From the NCBI GenBank assembly GCA_030693705.1, contig JAUYAB010000088.1, forward strand, positions 1 to 50,708: a stretch of DNA of 50,708 nucleotides. The letters run 5' to 3'. This document shows positions 18,132 to 26,402 of this stretch, piece after piece (position 1 is the first letter of the stretch; the number at the start of each line of letters is the position of its first letter). This DNA is from Ignavibacteria bacterium. GTDB taxonomy: Bacteria > Bacteroidota > Ignavibacteria > Ignavibacteriales > Ignavibacteriaceae. The notes beneath the pieces were generated by a model. The model was not told where the DNA came from and ran no database searches. It saw nothing but the letters and a program-made list of their open reading frames with translations. Position numbers and translations under genes: made by a program.

Positions 18132-19196
18132 CTATTTTAATACATTTGTAAAATATTCATCCATCCATAAAGTAAATTTCTCATCCATCTGTAAAGCTTC
18201 CTTAAAAATCTTACCATACCCCTTATTAAGAATAAGTCGAAGTTCATTGCCAACATTTTTTTTATCCTTCGATAACGCAGATTTAAATTTCTCAAGAGAA
18301 ATATCTGTTAATGAAGTCCCAGCCCATATTTGCTCAAGCAATTCTTTAATTTCCTGCCTAATCTCTTTATGGATGAATCCAAGTTTAACTGAAATATAAT
18401 TCGCCATGTCCATACCATAACTAACAGCTATTCCATGAGGTATTCGATATTGTGTTAGTGATTCGATGGCATGTCCAAATGAATGCCCATAATTAAAGAC
18501 CTGTCTCTCTTTTTGATCGTATTCATCAATTTCAATATAACTTTTTTTAATTGCCAGACTCCTCGAAATCATTTGTGTTAGAATTTCCTTCTCCCTTAAG
18601 GCTTTGGGATATTCTTTCTTGTACCATCTAAAATCTTCTTCACTCGAAACTATGAAATAATGACACATTTCCCCTAATCCGGATTTTAAATCCATTTCTT
18701 TCAACGTATCTAAAAAATTCAGGTCAATATAAATACTGCTGGGCGGGTAAAACCCACCGACTTGATTTTTAAAATCTCCAAAATTTATGGAGGTCTTACT
18801 GCCAATACAGCTATCTCCTTGTGCAAGTAAAGTTGTCGGGAAAAAAATCCAGGGAACTCCACGATACAGTATTGAAGAAATGAATGCGGTAACATCCTGT
18901 GTTATACCACCGCCGATAGCGATAAGTCTATTATTTTTCTTGAAGCCGGTTTCAATTAATTGTCTAATAATGGGAATAATTCCCTCGTAGCTTTTTTGAG
19001 GTTCGGTAGCATTAATTGCTATAAATTTAGTTTCGGTTAGAATTTTATCAAAAATATTAGGGTATAACTTTATGATATTATTATCAATAATGATATAATC
19101 GCCGATCTTAATTTCTGCCTTAAGTGTTTCGTACGTACTATCAATAAAGCTAACACTATAGTCATTTACTCTTGATTTAACTACAAAATTATACAT
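18132..19196 (-). CDS. 3-dehydroquinate-synthase-like sugar-phosphate cyclase
   Basis: 354 residues from the chosen start. AIGGGITQDVTAFISSILYRG and FFPTTLLAQGDSCIGSKTSIN are NAD and substrate blocks of the DHQS superfamily. Zinc ligands are visible in GLGEM, NYGHSFGHAIES and RIPHGIAV. The GxxEVxK block of true AroB reads GLGEMCHYF, with His for the Lys, and GGFYPP replaces the AroB loop. It is therefore more likely a cyclase for another substrate (such as a heptulose phosphate) than a shikimate enzyme. I chose the ATG at 19,196 because GGAGG lies 9 bases upstream. It overlaps the SDR stop by 8 bases. Confidence 0.8.
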   Translation of the reverse strand: MYNFVVKSRVNDYSVSFIDSTYETLKAEIKIGDYIIIDNNIIKLYPNIFDKILTETKFIAINATEPQKSYEGIIPIIRQLIETGFKKNNRLIAIGGGITQDVTAFISSILYRGVPWIFFPTTLLAQGDSCIGSKTSINFGDFKNQVGGFYPPSSIYIDLNFLDTLKEMDLKSGLGEMCHYFIVSSEEDFRWYKKEYPKALREKEILTQMISRSLAIKKSYIEIDEYDQKERQVFNYGHSFGHAIESLTQYRIPHGIAVSYGMDMANYISVKLGFIHKEIRQEIKELLEQIWAGTSLTDISLEKFKSALSKDKKNVGNELRLILNKGYGKIFKEALQMDEKFTLWMDEYFTNVLK

Positions 19197-19944
19197 TGGT
19201 GTACCCTCCATCTACAATAATATTTTGACCGGTTATGTAAGTATTAAGGCTACTTGCTAAAAAGATAACGGTTGTGGCAATCTCTTGAGTTTCTGCAAAT
19301 CTACATATTGGAATTGTTTTTGTTATATTTTTTATCTCTTCCGCAGTATTTGTTGATTTTGTCATTTCTGTTATTGTAAAACCCGGGCTTACTGCATTTA
19401 CAAGAACATTCGACGGAGCCCATTCAACAGCAAGGGTTTTTGTCAATCCAATAAGAGCATGTTTGGAAGCAGTATACATCGACCTGCCGGGACGAGTTAT
19501 TACCCCCCAGATTGAAGCAATATTTACAACACGTCCATATTTCTGTTTCAACATTTTACCTCCGACAATCTTCAATATCTTATAAGGAGCAATTAAATTA
19601 ACGTCATTAAGAGAAATGAAATCAGTCATTGTTGAGTCAATGAACGGTTTAATAATATTTATCCCTGCATTATTAATACAGATATCAATTTTATCAATAT
19701 TTTCTAAATCCTTTTGAAAACTAGTAACTGAATCATGATTAGCAAAATCAACTAGCATGTATTTTTTCCTTAGTTGATTATTTTTTGTGCATGTTTCATT
19801 CAGATGTTCAATTTCATTATTCTTGGTTCCTGTAATAAGAATATCTGCCCCCAGATCAAAGAGAAGATCAGCGACAGCTTTCCCAATACCTCTCGTTCCA
19901 CCAGTTACCAAAGCCGTCTGTCCTTCAAAATCAAATTTTAACAC
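19189..19944 (-). CDS. Short-chain dehydrogenase/reductase
   Basis: Classical SDR of 251 residues: TGGTRGIGKAV (NAD(P) loop), NNAGINI, catalytic Ser in VVNIASIWG, YTASKHALIGLTK (YxxxK) and the C-terminal ITGQNIIVDGGY. It resembles FabG-like 3-ketoacyl reductases, which as a group act on many ketones and sugars. It overlaps the SIS-domain gene upstream by 7 bases and the cyclase downstream, so it is likely an oxidation or reduction step in the same pathway. Confidence 0.85.
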   Translation of the reverse strand: MLKFDFEGQTALVTGGTRGIGKAVADLLFDLGADILITGTKNNEIEHLNETCTKNNQLRKKYMLVDFANHDSVTSFQKDLENIDKIDICINNAGINIIKPFIDSTMTDFISLNDVNLIAPYKILKIVGGKMLKQKYGRVVNIASIWGVITRPGRSMYTASKHALIGLTKTLAVEWAPSNVLVNAVSPGFTITEMTKSTNTAEEIKNITKTIPICRFAETQEIATTVIFLASSLNTYITGQNIIVDGGYTNV

Positions 19945-20543
19945 TTGTTAATCTCCAAGAATTCTTTATCCTTCACCAAATAAGAAATAATTAAGTGATC
20001 GAGAATCATGTGCAAATCCTCAATTGGACCATAATCCCCTTTTGAATTGGGAGTATGAATCGCTAATTGTGACTTTTCTTTAAGTAACCCGCCATCGAAT
20101 CCTACAAAACAAATTGTAGTTCCCTCTTTTTCATTAGCATATTCTGTAGCTTTGATAACATTTTTAGAATTACCGCTTGCTGAAATTGTAAGAAGTACAT
20201 CTCCTTTTTCAAAACTCCCCCTTAATTGTTCTATGAATATATCATCATAAGAGTTATCATTTCCAATTGCTGTAAGCATAGGCGTACAATCCGTTAGAGA
20301 TAACACTTTTGGTCTAAAATGAGTGAAATGTCTCACAAAAAAACCAAAATCACACTGCATATGCGAAGAAGTAGCAGCGCTTCCACCATTCCCGGCAATA
20401 TAGAGAGTCTTACCATTTTTAAAACATTCGATGAATATATCAATTGCTTTTTCGAGAATACCGATATCTAGCGAATCGTATAGCGTAAGCAATCTTTGAC
20501 GATAATCTAAAACATGTTCTTTAATATCTATCTTTCTACTCAT
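19938..20543 (-). CDS. SIS-domain isomerase, GmhA-like
   Basis: 201 residues. LYIAGNGGSAATSSHMQCDFGF, LTISASGNSKNVIKA and PIEDLHMILDHLII are close to sedoheptulose-7-phosphate isomerase (GmhA), with the GNGGSA phosphate loop and the C-terminal Glu/His pair. GmhA makes heptose-7-phosphate for LPS and for GDP-heptose. No HddA/HldE kinase is present here, so it may instead supply or use a heptulose phosphate beside the DHQS-like cyclase. It is 9 bases downstream of the Gfo/Idh gene. Confidence 0.8.
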   Translation of the reverse strand: MSRKIDIKEHVLDYRQRLLTLYDSLDIGILEKAIDIFIECFKNGKTLYIAGNGGSAATSSHMQCDFGFFVRHFTHFRPKVLSLTDCTPMLTAIGNDNSYDDIFIEQLRGSFEKGDVLLTISASGNSKNVIKATEYANEKEGTTICFVGFDGGLLKEKSQLAIHTPNSKGDYGPIEDLHMILDHLIISYLVKDKEFLEINKC

Positions 20544-20552
20544 TCTTCCCTT

Positions 20553-21548
20553 TCAGAAATCTTTACTTTTATAGATTTCATCTATTATTTTCATTAATGA
20601 AAGTGCATCATTTGAATTTCCAATTTTCACGGGGCTATCTTCCCTAATAGCATTAAAAAAATGTTCCATTTCGTAACGCCAACTATGATCGTCAAGGTAT
20701 TGTGTTTTCACCTCATCTTTCCATGTTGCGGCAGGTGCAGTTGAACGATTCTTTGCTATTGAAAGTACTTCTTCACCATAAGAGTTTGAGGAGGTGAGAA
20801 GACCATTCAAGACCATATACCCTTTTTCAAGAAAAACCTCAAGGGAAAAGAGATGCCTCCACTGTGTCATAGTCGAATGTAAAGAGGCTATCAATCCTGT
20901 TTTTGAATTTTTAAGAATAACAAAAGCATTATCTTCAACTTCAAGTTTCCAATAAAGATTTGAGATCTCAGCCTTAACAACGTCAAAATCTCCCCCTAAA
21001 TACATGAATAGATCAAGCATATGAATTCCTTGATCAATTAAGATCCCCCCCCCCGCCAAATCTTTTTTTGCCCGCCACTGATTAAAATAATCCTCAGTAA
21101 CACTTTTACCGTAGCGACCACGCATCCATAATACTTTACCGAATTTTCCTTCATCAACAATTTCCTTCATTCTTATTACGCTATCATGATGGCGATGGTT
21201 CAGCCCATACATTAACTTTTTGCCGTTACTATTCTTTTCCGCAATTCTCACCTCTTCCATCTCTTTGGAAGTAAAAGTCGGAGGTTTTTCACAAAACACA
21301 TGTTTACCTGCTTCTAAGGCTTTTATCGTTAACGATTTATTCAGAAAATTTGGTGTACAAATGATAATCGCATCTATCTCCGGATTATTGATTATTTCAT
21401 CATGTGATACATTAGAAACCCTGCTTTGATTCAAAGTTAGATTGGGCTCTGAAAAAGCTGTCACTTTACCTGCTCCGGTCTCCTCTATAGCTTTATGCCT
21501 TATCTGACCCATCTTACCATAACCTATAATACCTACATTAAATTTCAT
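20553..21548 (-). CDS. Gfo/Idh/MocA-family oxidoreductase
   Basis: 331 residues from the chosen start. VGIIGYGKMGQIRHKAI is the Rossmann loop. CEKPPTFT holds the EKP motif, and GGGILIDQGIHMLDLFMYLGG carries the catalytic His region. The frame runs upstream to 21,629, but that would add a 27-residue tail overlapping the hydroxyacid dehydrogenase. The ATG at 21,548 places the Rossmann motif four residues from the start, as is usual. The substrate is unknown. It is one of four oxidoreductase-type steps in this nine-gene run. Confidence 0.8.
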   Translation of the reverse strand: MKFNVGIIGYGKMGQIRHKAIEETGAGKVTAFSEPNLTLNQSRVSNVSHDEIINNPEIDAIIICTPNFLNKSLTIKALEAGKHVFCEKPPTFTSKEMEEVRIAEKNSNGKKLMYGLNHRHHDSVIRMKEIVDEGKFGKVLWMRGRYGKSVTEDYFNQWRAKKDLAGGGILIDQGIHMLDLFMYLGGDFDVVKAEISNLYWKLEVEDNAFVILKNSKTGLIASLHSTMTQWRHLFSLEVFLEKGYMVLNGLLTSSNSYGEEVLSIAKNRSTAPAATWKDEVKTQYLDDHSWRYEMEHFFNAIREDSPVKIGNSNDALSLMKIIDEIYKSKDF

Positions 21549-21579
21549 ATTTTTTTTATTGTTAGTGATCGAAATAGTA

Positions 21580-22536
21580 TTAAGCAATAAATGAACTATA
21601 ATTAGTTGGCTGTAACCTTTTAAATGCATCTATCAAATTCATTACCGCATCTATTTCCATTTTAAGTTTTCCTTCTTCAGCATAAGATCCAAGATGAGGA
21701 GTCAGAACAACATTATCAAGATTAATAAGATTACCGTGATATGGCTCAGTTGAAAATACATCAACTGCTGCACCTGATAGTTGCTTCGTCCTTAGCGCCT
21801 CCTCGAGGGACGTTTCATCAACAACACCACCTCTGGATATATTTATGAGAAAAGCTTTCGGCTTCATCTGTGCGATAATTTCTTTTGTTATTATTGGCTT
21901 TTTATCCTTACTACCCGGGATATGTAATGTCAGAATATCCGCCGATTTAATTACATCATTAAAGGGAACTAACTTTATATCATATTTTGCCGCCCACTTT
22001 GTGTCTTCTATAGGATCATAACCAATAACAGAGTTACCTAAGCTTCTGAATATTTGTGCAACAGTTTTACCGATTCTGCCCAATCCAATAACACCAACTG
22101 TTTTTTCAAACAATAGATTACCGGTTTCTTTTTTCCATATTCCGTTTTTCATATTTGCATCTGCCTGGGGAACTCTCCTTAACAGAGCCATAGTCATTGC
22201 CAACGTCAATTCCGCAACACTCCTTGTAGGTCCATCCGGTGTATTGACAACCACAATACCTTTTTTTTTAGCATATTCCAGGTCAACACTATCCATTCCC
22301 ACACCTACGCGGCTGATACATTTCAACCCGGGAAGCGCATCCATGACTCTTGCTGAAATGGTTTCAACTCCGGCAACTATTCCAATACAATCTATCGCTA
22401 ATTCAATAACTTCTTCTTCTGTTAATTTTCTTCCGTAAGGGTTATTTATTACTTCATAACCGTTATCCGACAAAAATTTAAATGGTTCTTCACCGACTTG
22501 CCCAAATGATGATGGAGATGTTAATATTTTATTCAT
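21580..22536 (-). CDS. D-isomer-specific 2-hydroxyacid dehydrogenase (SerA-like)
   Basis: About 318 residues. VGVIGLGRIGKTVAQIF is the NAD loop, and ISRGGVVDETSLEEAL (catalytic Arg/Glu region) and LTPHLGSYAEEG (catalytic His) follow. Closest in feel to phosphoglycerate dehydrogenases without the regulatory ACT domain. It could oxidise a sugar acid or supply a hydroxyacid precursor. An upstream TTG at 22,545 keeps the same frame, but the ATG at 22,536 is preferred. That ATG overlaps the stop of a gene remnant (ATGA-type overlap), which suggests this was once the second gene of a coupled pair. Confidence 0.83.
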   Translation of the reverse strand: MNKILTSPSSFGQVGEEPFKFLSDNGYEVINNPYGRKLTEEEVIELAIDCIGIVAGVETISARVMDALPGLKCISRVGVGMDSVDLEYAKKKGIVVVNTPDGPTRSVAELTLAMTMALLRRVPQADANMKNGIWKKETGNLLFEKTVGVIGLGRIGKTVAQIFRSLGNSVIGYDPIEDTKWAAKYDIKLVPFNDVIKSADILTLHIPGSKDKKPIITKEIIAQMKPKAFLINISRGGVVDETSLEEALRTKQLSGAAVDVFSTEPYHGNLINLDNVVLTPHLGSYAEEGKLKMEIDAVMNLIDAFKRLQPTNYSSFIA

Positions 22537-22723
22537 AATATTCAATCTTTACTTTATTTTCTGTTTGTTTTGTTTCCATTCCGTACACACCTTTAATTGA
22601 TCTTATTGAGTCAATTGGAAATAAATCAGATTTGTCAATAAATACGGCTTCCCCATGTCCTTCAAAATGTTCTTTTTTTAAAATTCCAAATACAAAGAGT
22701 CTATGCACACAGTTGAATTGGTT
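22529..22723 (-). pseudogene. 3' remnant of an unidentified gene
   Basis: A 64-codon frame with no start codon ends at a TAA overlapping the dehydrogenase ATG. The peptide includes HRLFVFGILKKEHFEGHGEA, then VFIDKSDLFPIDSIRSIKGV, and reads like a genuine protein C-terminus. Immediately upstream, in another frame, the peptide RIPLNFDTNGLLPKTKNLEP also looks coding and ends where this frame takes over, so a frameshift probably joins them. I do not recognise the family. Its coupling to the pathway genes suggests that one enzyme of the block has been lost. Confidence 0.5.
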
Positions 22724-23011
22724 CTAAATTTTTTGTCTTGGGTAATAATCCATTTGTATCGAAATTAAGTGGGATTCTATTAAAAAGTTGGGAATTTTAT
22801 TTCTCTCACAAATATTCTAAATTCTAAATTTTTATTCTCTAGTATATTTAATAATCTCGCTGATTATGTTTGCAGATTTATTTTAATAGTTCTTGTGCAA
22901 TAATTTTTTTTAAGTCTTTAATGCTTGTTGTTTTGTATACATAATAAAATTTGGATTTTTACGTTATAATTTAATTGGTTTACGCTTGATATTATCAATA
23001 AATATTTTTAG
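22724..23011. other. AT-rich intergenic stretch with decayed coding sequence
   Basis: Besides the out-of-frame extension of the remnant (about 22,722-22,810) I see only very AT-rich sequence with no complete ORF, clear promoter or terminator. It separates the nine-gene block from a GT4 gene. Confidence 0.4.
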
Positions 23012-24232
23012 TTAGAAATGTAAAAAATAATTATACAATTTTTCAGATTGGTCTTTATAATTAAAAACCGTATTGGCTAACTTCTGCCCTTCTTTACCAA
23101 CCTGATCTGCTTTTCCCGGATTATCAAGAACGGTTTTCATTTTCTGAGCAAATGATATCGCACTACCTGGTTCTGCAAGATAAGCATTAAAACCATCCGT
23201 TAGATACTCTTTTAATTCTCCAACCGGAGTAATCACCACAGGTCTTCCTGTTGCTAAATACTCACCTAATTTTGTAGGAAACCCTCCTTGTCCTTGTATA
23301 TTATCCGGCCTTGCCAATGCCAGGATTTTTGCATGACATAAATATTTCGGCATTTCGTCACGATGGATTTTCCCTGTAAATATTACATCATTTTCTACGT
23401 TATATTTTCTAGTTAATAATTTCAACTCGTTAAATTTTAATTCCTGAATACTTGGATTTGTTCCCCCAATAATAACTAGTTTTAATTTTTCATAATTTTG
23501 TTTAATAAGCCCAAATGCCTCTATTAATATTGTGACGCCATCTTTTTCGTTTTGTCCAATATTACCACAGTACGCAATATAATCTTCTTTTATTGGCGAT
23601 TCTTCAACATTAGTCTGAAACCGCTCAGGCTCCACCGTCATGGGAATATGAATTAATGGAGACCCTTTTGAAATTAATTTCTCATAATAACTAAACAAAT
23701 GATTTGTCATTATTATCATCCCATCAAACATTTTGAAATGATTTTTTAAATAGAATTTTACGAACCATTCGGGATAGGAAGAACGATTTCTATATACATG
23801 AGGATATTCATCACCAACTGTTACTGCTTTTACTCCATTTTTTTTAAATAATTTTACAAATAAATAGTTAATAAAGTAATTTGATGTAGTACATATAATA
23901 AAATCGAATTTACTAACTCTATTTATTTTATTAAAATGAAAATAAAAACCAATAATACCTTTAATTGTCACTAATAGTTTTAATAATTTGTTATCTGGCC
24001 AGAAGACAGTACCAGGAGTATAAACATAATTAATATCTTTAAAAACGCCGCTTATTTCTTTATTAATTTGATTCTGTTTTTTTTCAGTTGGTCTTATGCA
24101 AAAAATTGTAATTTTTTGTTTTAATTCTATTAAACCTATAGCAAGTGAAATGTTTCTATTTGTTGTAGCTGTTCCGCTCGGGAAACCTTGATCCGTAATA
24201 AAACCAACGTTTAATATTTTATTGTTTTTCAT
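23012..24232 (-). CDS. GT4-family glycosyltransferase
   Basis: 406 residues in a GT-B layout. N-terminal domain starts VGFITDQGFPSGTATTNRNI. The C-terminal donor domain has DYIAYCGNIGQNEKDGVTIL, then VIFTGKIHRDEMPKYL and the Glu-rich acceptor/donor block FPTKLGEYLATGRPVVITPVG (EX7E-type). It would add a sugar to the growing lipid-linked repeat at the cytoplasmic face. It is flanked on both sides by non-coding gaps and may be its own transcription unit. Donor and linkage cannot be told. Confidence 0.85.
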   Translation of the reverse strand: MKNNKILNVGFITDQGFPSGTATTNRNISLAIGLIELKQKITIFCIRPTEKKQNQINKEISGVFKDINYVYTPGTVFWPDNKLLKLLVTIKGIIGFYFHFNKINRVSKFDFIICTTSNYFINYLFVKLFKKNGVKAVTVGDEYPHVYRNRSSYPEWFVKFYLKNHFKMFDGMIIMTNHLFSYYEKLISKGSPLIHIPMTVEPERFQTNVEESPIKEDYIAYCGNIGQNEKDGVTILIEAFGLIKQNYEKLKLVIIGGTNPSIQELKFNELKLLTRKYNVENDVIFTGKIHRDEMPKYLCHAKILALARPDNIQGQGGFPTKLGEYLATGRPVVITPVGELKEYLTDGFNAYLAEPGSAISFAQKMKTVLDNPGKADQVGKEGQKLANTVFNYKDQSEKLYNYFLHF

Positions 24233-24350
24233 AATTTTTATAGAGTATAAAAGAAAGTTAATTAGTTATATACCTTACACAAGTTCATAGGTCGAAACCA
24301 TGATTCTACCTTGAAAAAATTAATTAAAGCAAAACGCATGGACACTTCGG

Positions 24351-24369
24351 AGAATCACCATATGATTCT
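24351..24369. repeat. Perfect 7-bp inverted repeat in an intergenic gap
   Basis: AGAATCA and TGATTCT flank the 5-base loop CCATA, in the 173-base gap between the GT4 gene and the RmlD-type gene. There is no adjoining T run on either strand, so it is not a standard terminator. It could be an operator or a weak hairpin. Confidence 0.35.
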
Positions 24370-24405
24370 ATGTATTTTACGTAAGGTGACTTAGTTAATA
24401 TAAAC

Positions 24406-25272
24406 TCAATTATAATATTCCGGATATAAATATTTATACTTTATCATCCAGTTATATAAATCCTCGAACATTTTGGAATAATTATTAACATTTAACATTT
24501 TTTTGTTATCGACTAAACTTTTATCAATAAATTTATTATTACTCTTGTTAATAGAAATATCCTTTTTACCCCAGATATTTTTTATAATGGTCAATAAATC
24601 AAACTTTGAAATTTTTTCGTCCGGCACTAAATGGTATAGTCCTATCAAATTTAAATCAATAGCTTTGTCAATTGACTTTGCCAGCTCTAATGTCGTAATC
24701 CCGGTCCAGTATGCATTTGAATAACCGTTTATTTCACCACGCTGCATTAAAAACCAATGGAAAAGTTCTTCGTTTTTTCCATTTATGTTAGGACCAATAA
24801 ATGAGGTTCTCAAAGTCAAATCTCTTTCATTAATCAGTTCACCTAAAGATTTAGTCCTTGCATATACATTTTCACCGTCTTTAAAATCATCTTCGTTATA
24901 GCTCCCTTTTTTACCGGAAAAGACACAATCGGTACTTAATTGGATAACCTTAGCGTTAATTTCTTTCCCAATTTTTGAAAGATAATGCGGAATAAAACTA
25001 TTAAAATAAATTGCTTTATCCACATTGGTTTCCGACTCTTCGATTAAAATTCTAAGACAATTGATTATTACATCAGGATTAGTTTTCTTAATATTTTCAC
25101 GTAACAAGTCCCGGTCATAAACATCAATATAATTCTCATAACTATTACATAATGGATCGCATTCGAAATCTGCAATTTGATATTTATCCAAATCACCCAG
25201 ATATTTGCTAATAACATGCCCCGCCATCCCTGACGAGTCTATAATAAGTATTTTCTTTTTAAGGTTTTCCAT
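24406..25272 (-). CDS. RmlD-type NDP-4-keto-sugar reductase of the UDP-L-FucNAc/L-QuiNAc pathway
   Basis: 288 residues. IIDSSGMAGHVISKYL is the nucleotide loop. LSTDCVFSGKKGSYNEDDF and VYARTKSLGELI carry the catalytic Thr and YxxxK. In the UDP-L-FucNAc pathway the 4-reductase FnlB/WbjC/CapF has about 370 residues with an extra C-terminal cupin domain. This protein is short and RmlD-like, as reported for the enzyme leading to UDP-L-QuiNAc via UDP-L-RhaNAc. It is three bases downstream of the 2-epimerase, so the pathway role is firm, while the choice between FucNAc and QuiNAc is inference. Confidence 0.78.
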   Translation of the reverse strand: MENLKKKILIIDSSGMAGHVISKYLGDLDKYQIADFECDPLCNSYENYIDVYDRDLLRENIKKTNPDVIINCLRILIEESETNVDKAIYFNSFIPHYLSKIGKEINAKVIQLSTDCVFSGKKGSYNEDDFKDGENVYARTKSLGELINERDLTLRTSFIGPNINGKNEELFHWFLMQRGEINGYSNAYWTGITTLELAKSIDKAIDLNLIGLYHLVPDEKISKFDLLTIIKNIWGKKDISINKSNNKFIDKSLVDNKKMLNVNNYSKMFEDLYNWMIKYKYLYPEYYN

Positions 25273-25274
25273 TT

Positions 25275-26402
25275 TTATTTTGTTTTATGCCAGACTGTTC
25301 GATTGATATAATCAACATAACTAAAAACAATCCTCATAACTTTTAGCGAAAAATTATCTACATTATAATCATTAACAATTTTAAATTTCCGATTTACATA
25401 ATCATGTTGAGAAGTTACTACATCAATGGCTTGCAAAACCAAATCACTTTTTAAACCAGACATGATCAACGTTCCCTCGTCCATTCCTTCAGGCCGTTCG
25501 TGTGCCTGCCTTATAGTAATCGCCGGGAAATTTAATATCGAAGATTCTTCTGTAATTGTCCCGCTATCTGAAATAACACAATAGGCTTTAAGCTGCAATT
25601 TAACATAGTCAAAAAATCCCATAGGTTTAAGGAATTCAATTCTTTTATCCAAATGCTTACCAACTAACTCTTCTAACCGTTTCATAGTGCGGGGATGCGT
25701 TGAGACAATTATTCTTTTGTCATATTTAGCAGTTATTTCATTTAATGAATTTAGTAAATCAGAAAAATTCTCCTCTGAATCTACATTTTCTTCTCTGTGA
25801 GTACTTAAAACGAAATAATCTCTTTCCTTTAAATTTAGTCTCGAAAGAATATCAGAATTTTCAATCTTAGGCATATTATAATCCAGGATCTCCTTCATTG
25901 GTGAGCCAACTTTTATAACTGTCTCCGGTTTAAGCCCTTCATTCAGAAGATATCTACGAGCATGTTCCGTTAGAGGCATATTGATATCACTTAAATGATC
26001 AACAATTTTTCTGTTTATTTCTTCTGGAACACGTTGATCAAAACATCTATTACCCGCTTCAAAATGGAATATGGGTATTTTTTTCCTTTTCGCAGGAATA
26101 ACCGATAAACAACTATTTGTATCGCCATACAACAATACTGCATCAGGTTTGATGCTTTCCATTACTTCATCTGATTTTGCAATTACATTACCAATCGTCT
26201 CTGCAGTTGTTTTCCCAACAGCATCCAGGAAGATGTCAGGCTTTTTGATTTCCATTTCTTTAAAAAATAATTCATTCAACTCATAAGCATAATTTTGGCC
26301 TGTATGAACTAGAATATGCTCAGTGAATTTTTCCATTTGATACATGACTCTGCTGAGCTTAATAATTTCAGGCCTGGTTCCAACAATGGTCATTATTTTC
26401 AT
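25275..26402 (-). CDS. fnlC: UDP-N-acetylglucosamine 2-epimerase-family protein, FnlC/WbjD/CapG-like
   Basis: 375 residues. IVGTRPEIIKLSRVM, HTGQNYAYELNELFF, HFEAGNRCFDQRVPEEINRK and ITEESSILNFPAITIRQAHE match the non-hydrolysing 2-epimerase fold. The NRCFDQRVPEEINRKIVDHL-type segment is typical of the FnlC/CapG branch. The enzyme inverts C2 of the UDP-6-deoxy-L-talo- or L-rhamno-HexNAc intermediate to give the L-FucNAc or L-QuiNAc donor. It starts within the last four bases of fnlA. Confidence 0.85.
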   Translation of the reverse strand: MKIMTIVGTRPEIIKLSRVMYQMEKFTEHILVHTGQNYAYELNELFFKEMEIKKPDIFLDAVGKTTAETIGNVIAKSDEVMESIKPDAVLLYGDTNSCLSVIPAKRKKIPIFHFEAGNRCFDQRVPEEINRKIVDHLSDINMPLTEHARRYLLNEGLKPETVIKVGSPMKEILDYNMPKIENSDILSRLNLKERDYFVLSTHREENVDSEENFSDLLNSLNEITAKYDKRIIVSTHPRTMKRLEELVGKHLDKRIEFLKPMGFFDYVKLQLKAYCVISDSGTITEESSILNFPAITIRQAHERPEGMDEGTLIMSGLKSDLVLQAIDVVTSQHDYVNRKFKIVNDYNVDNFSLKVMRIVFSYVDYINRTVWHKTK

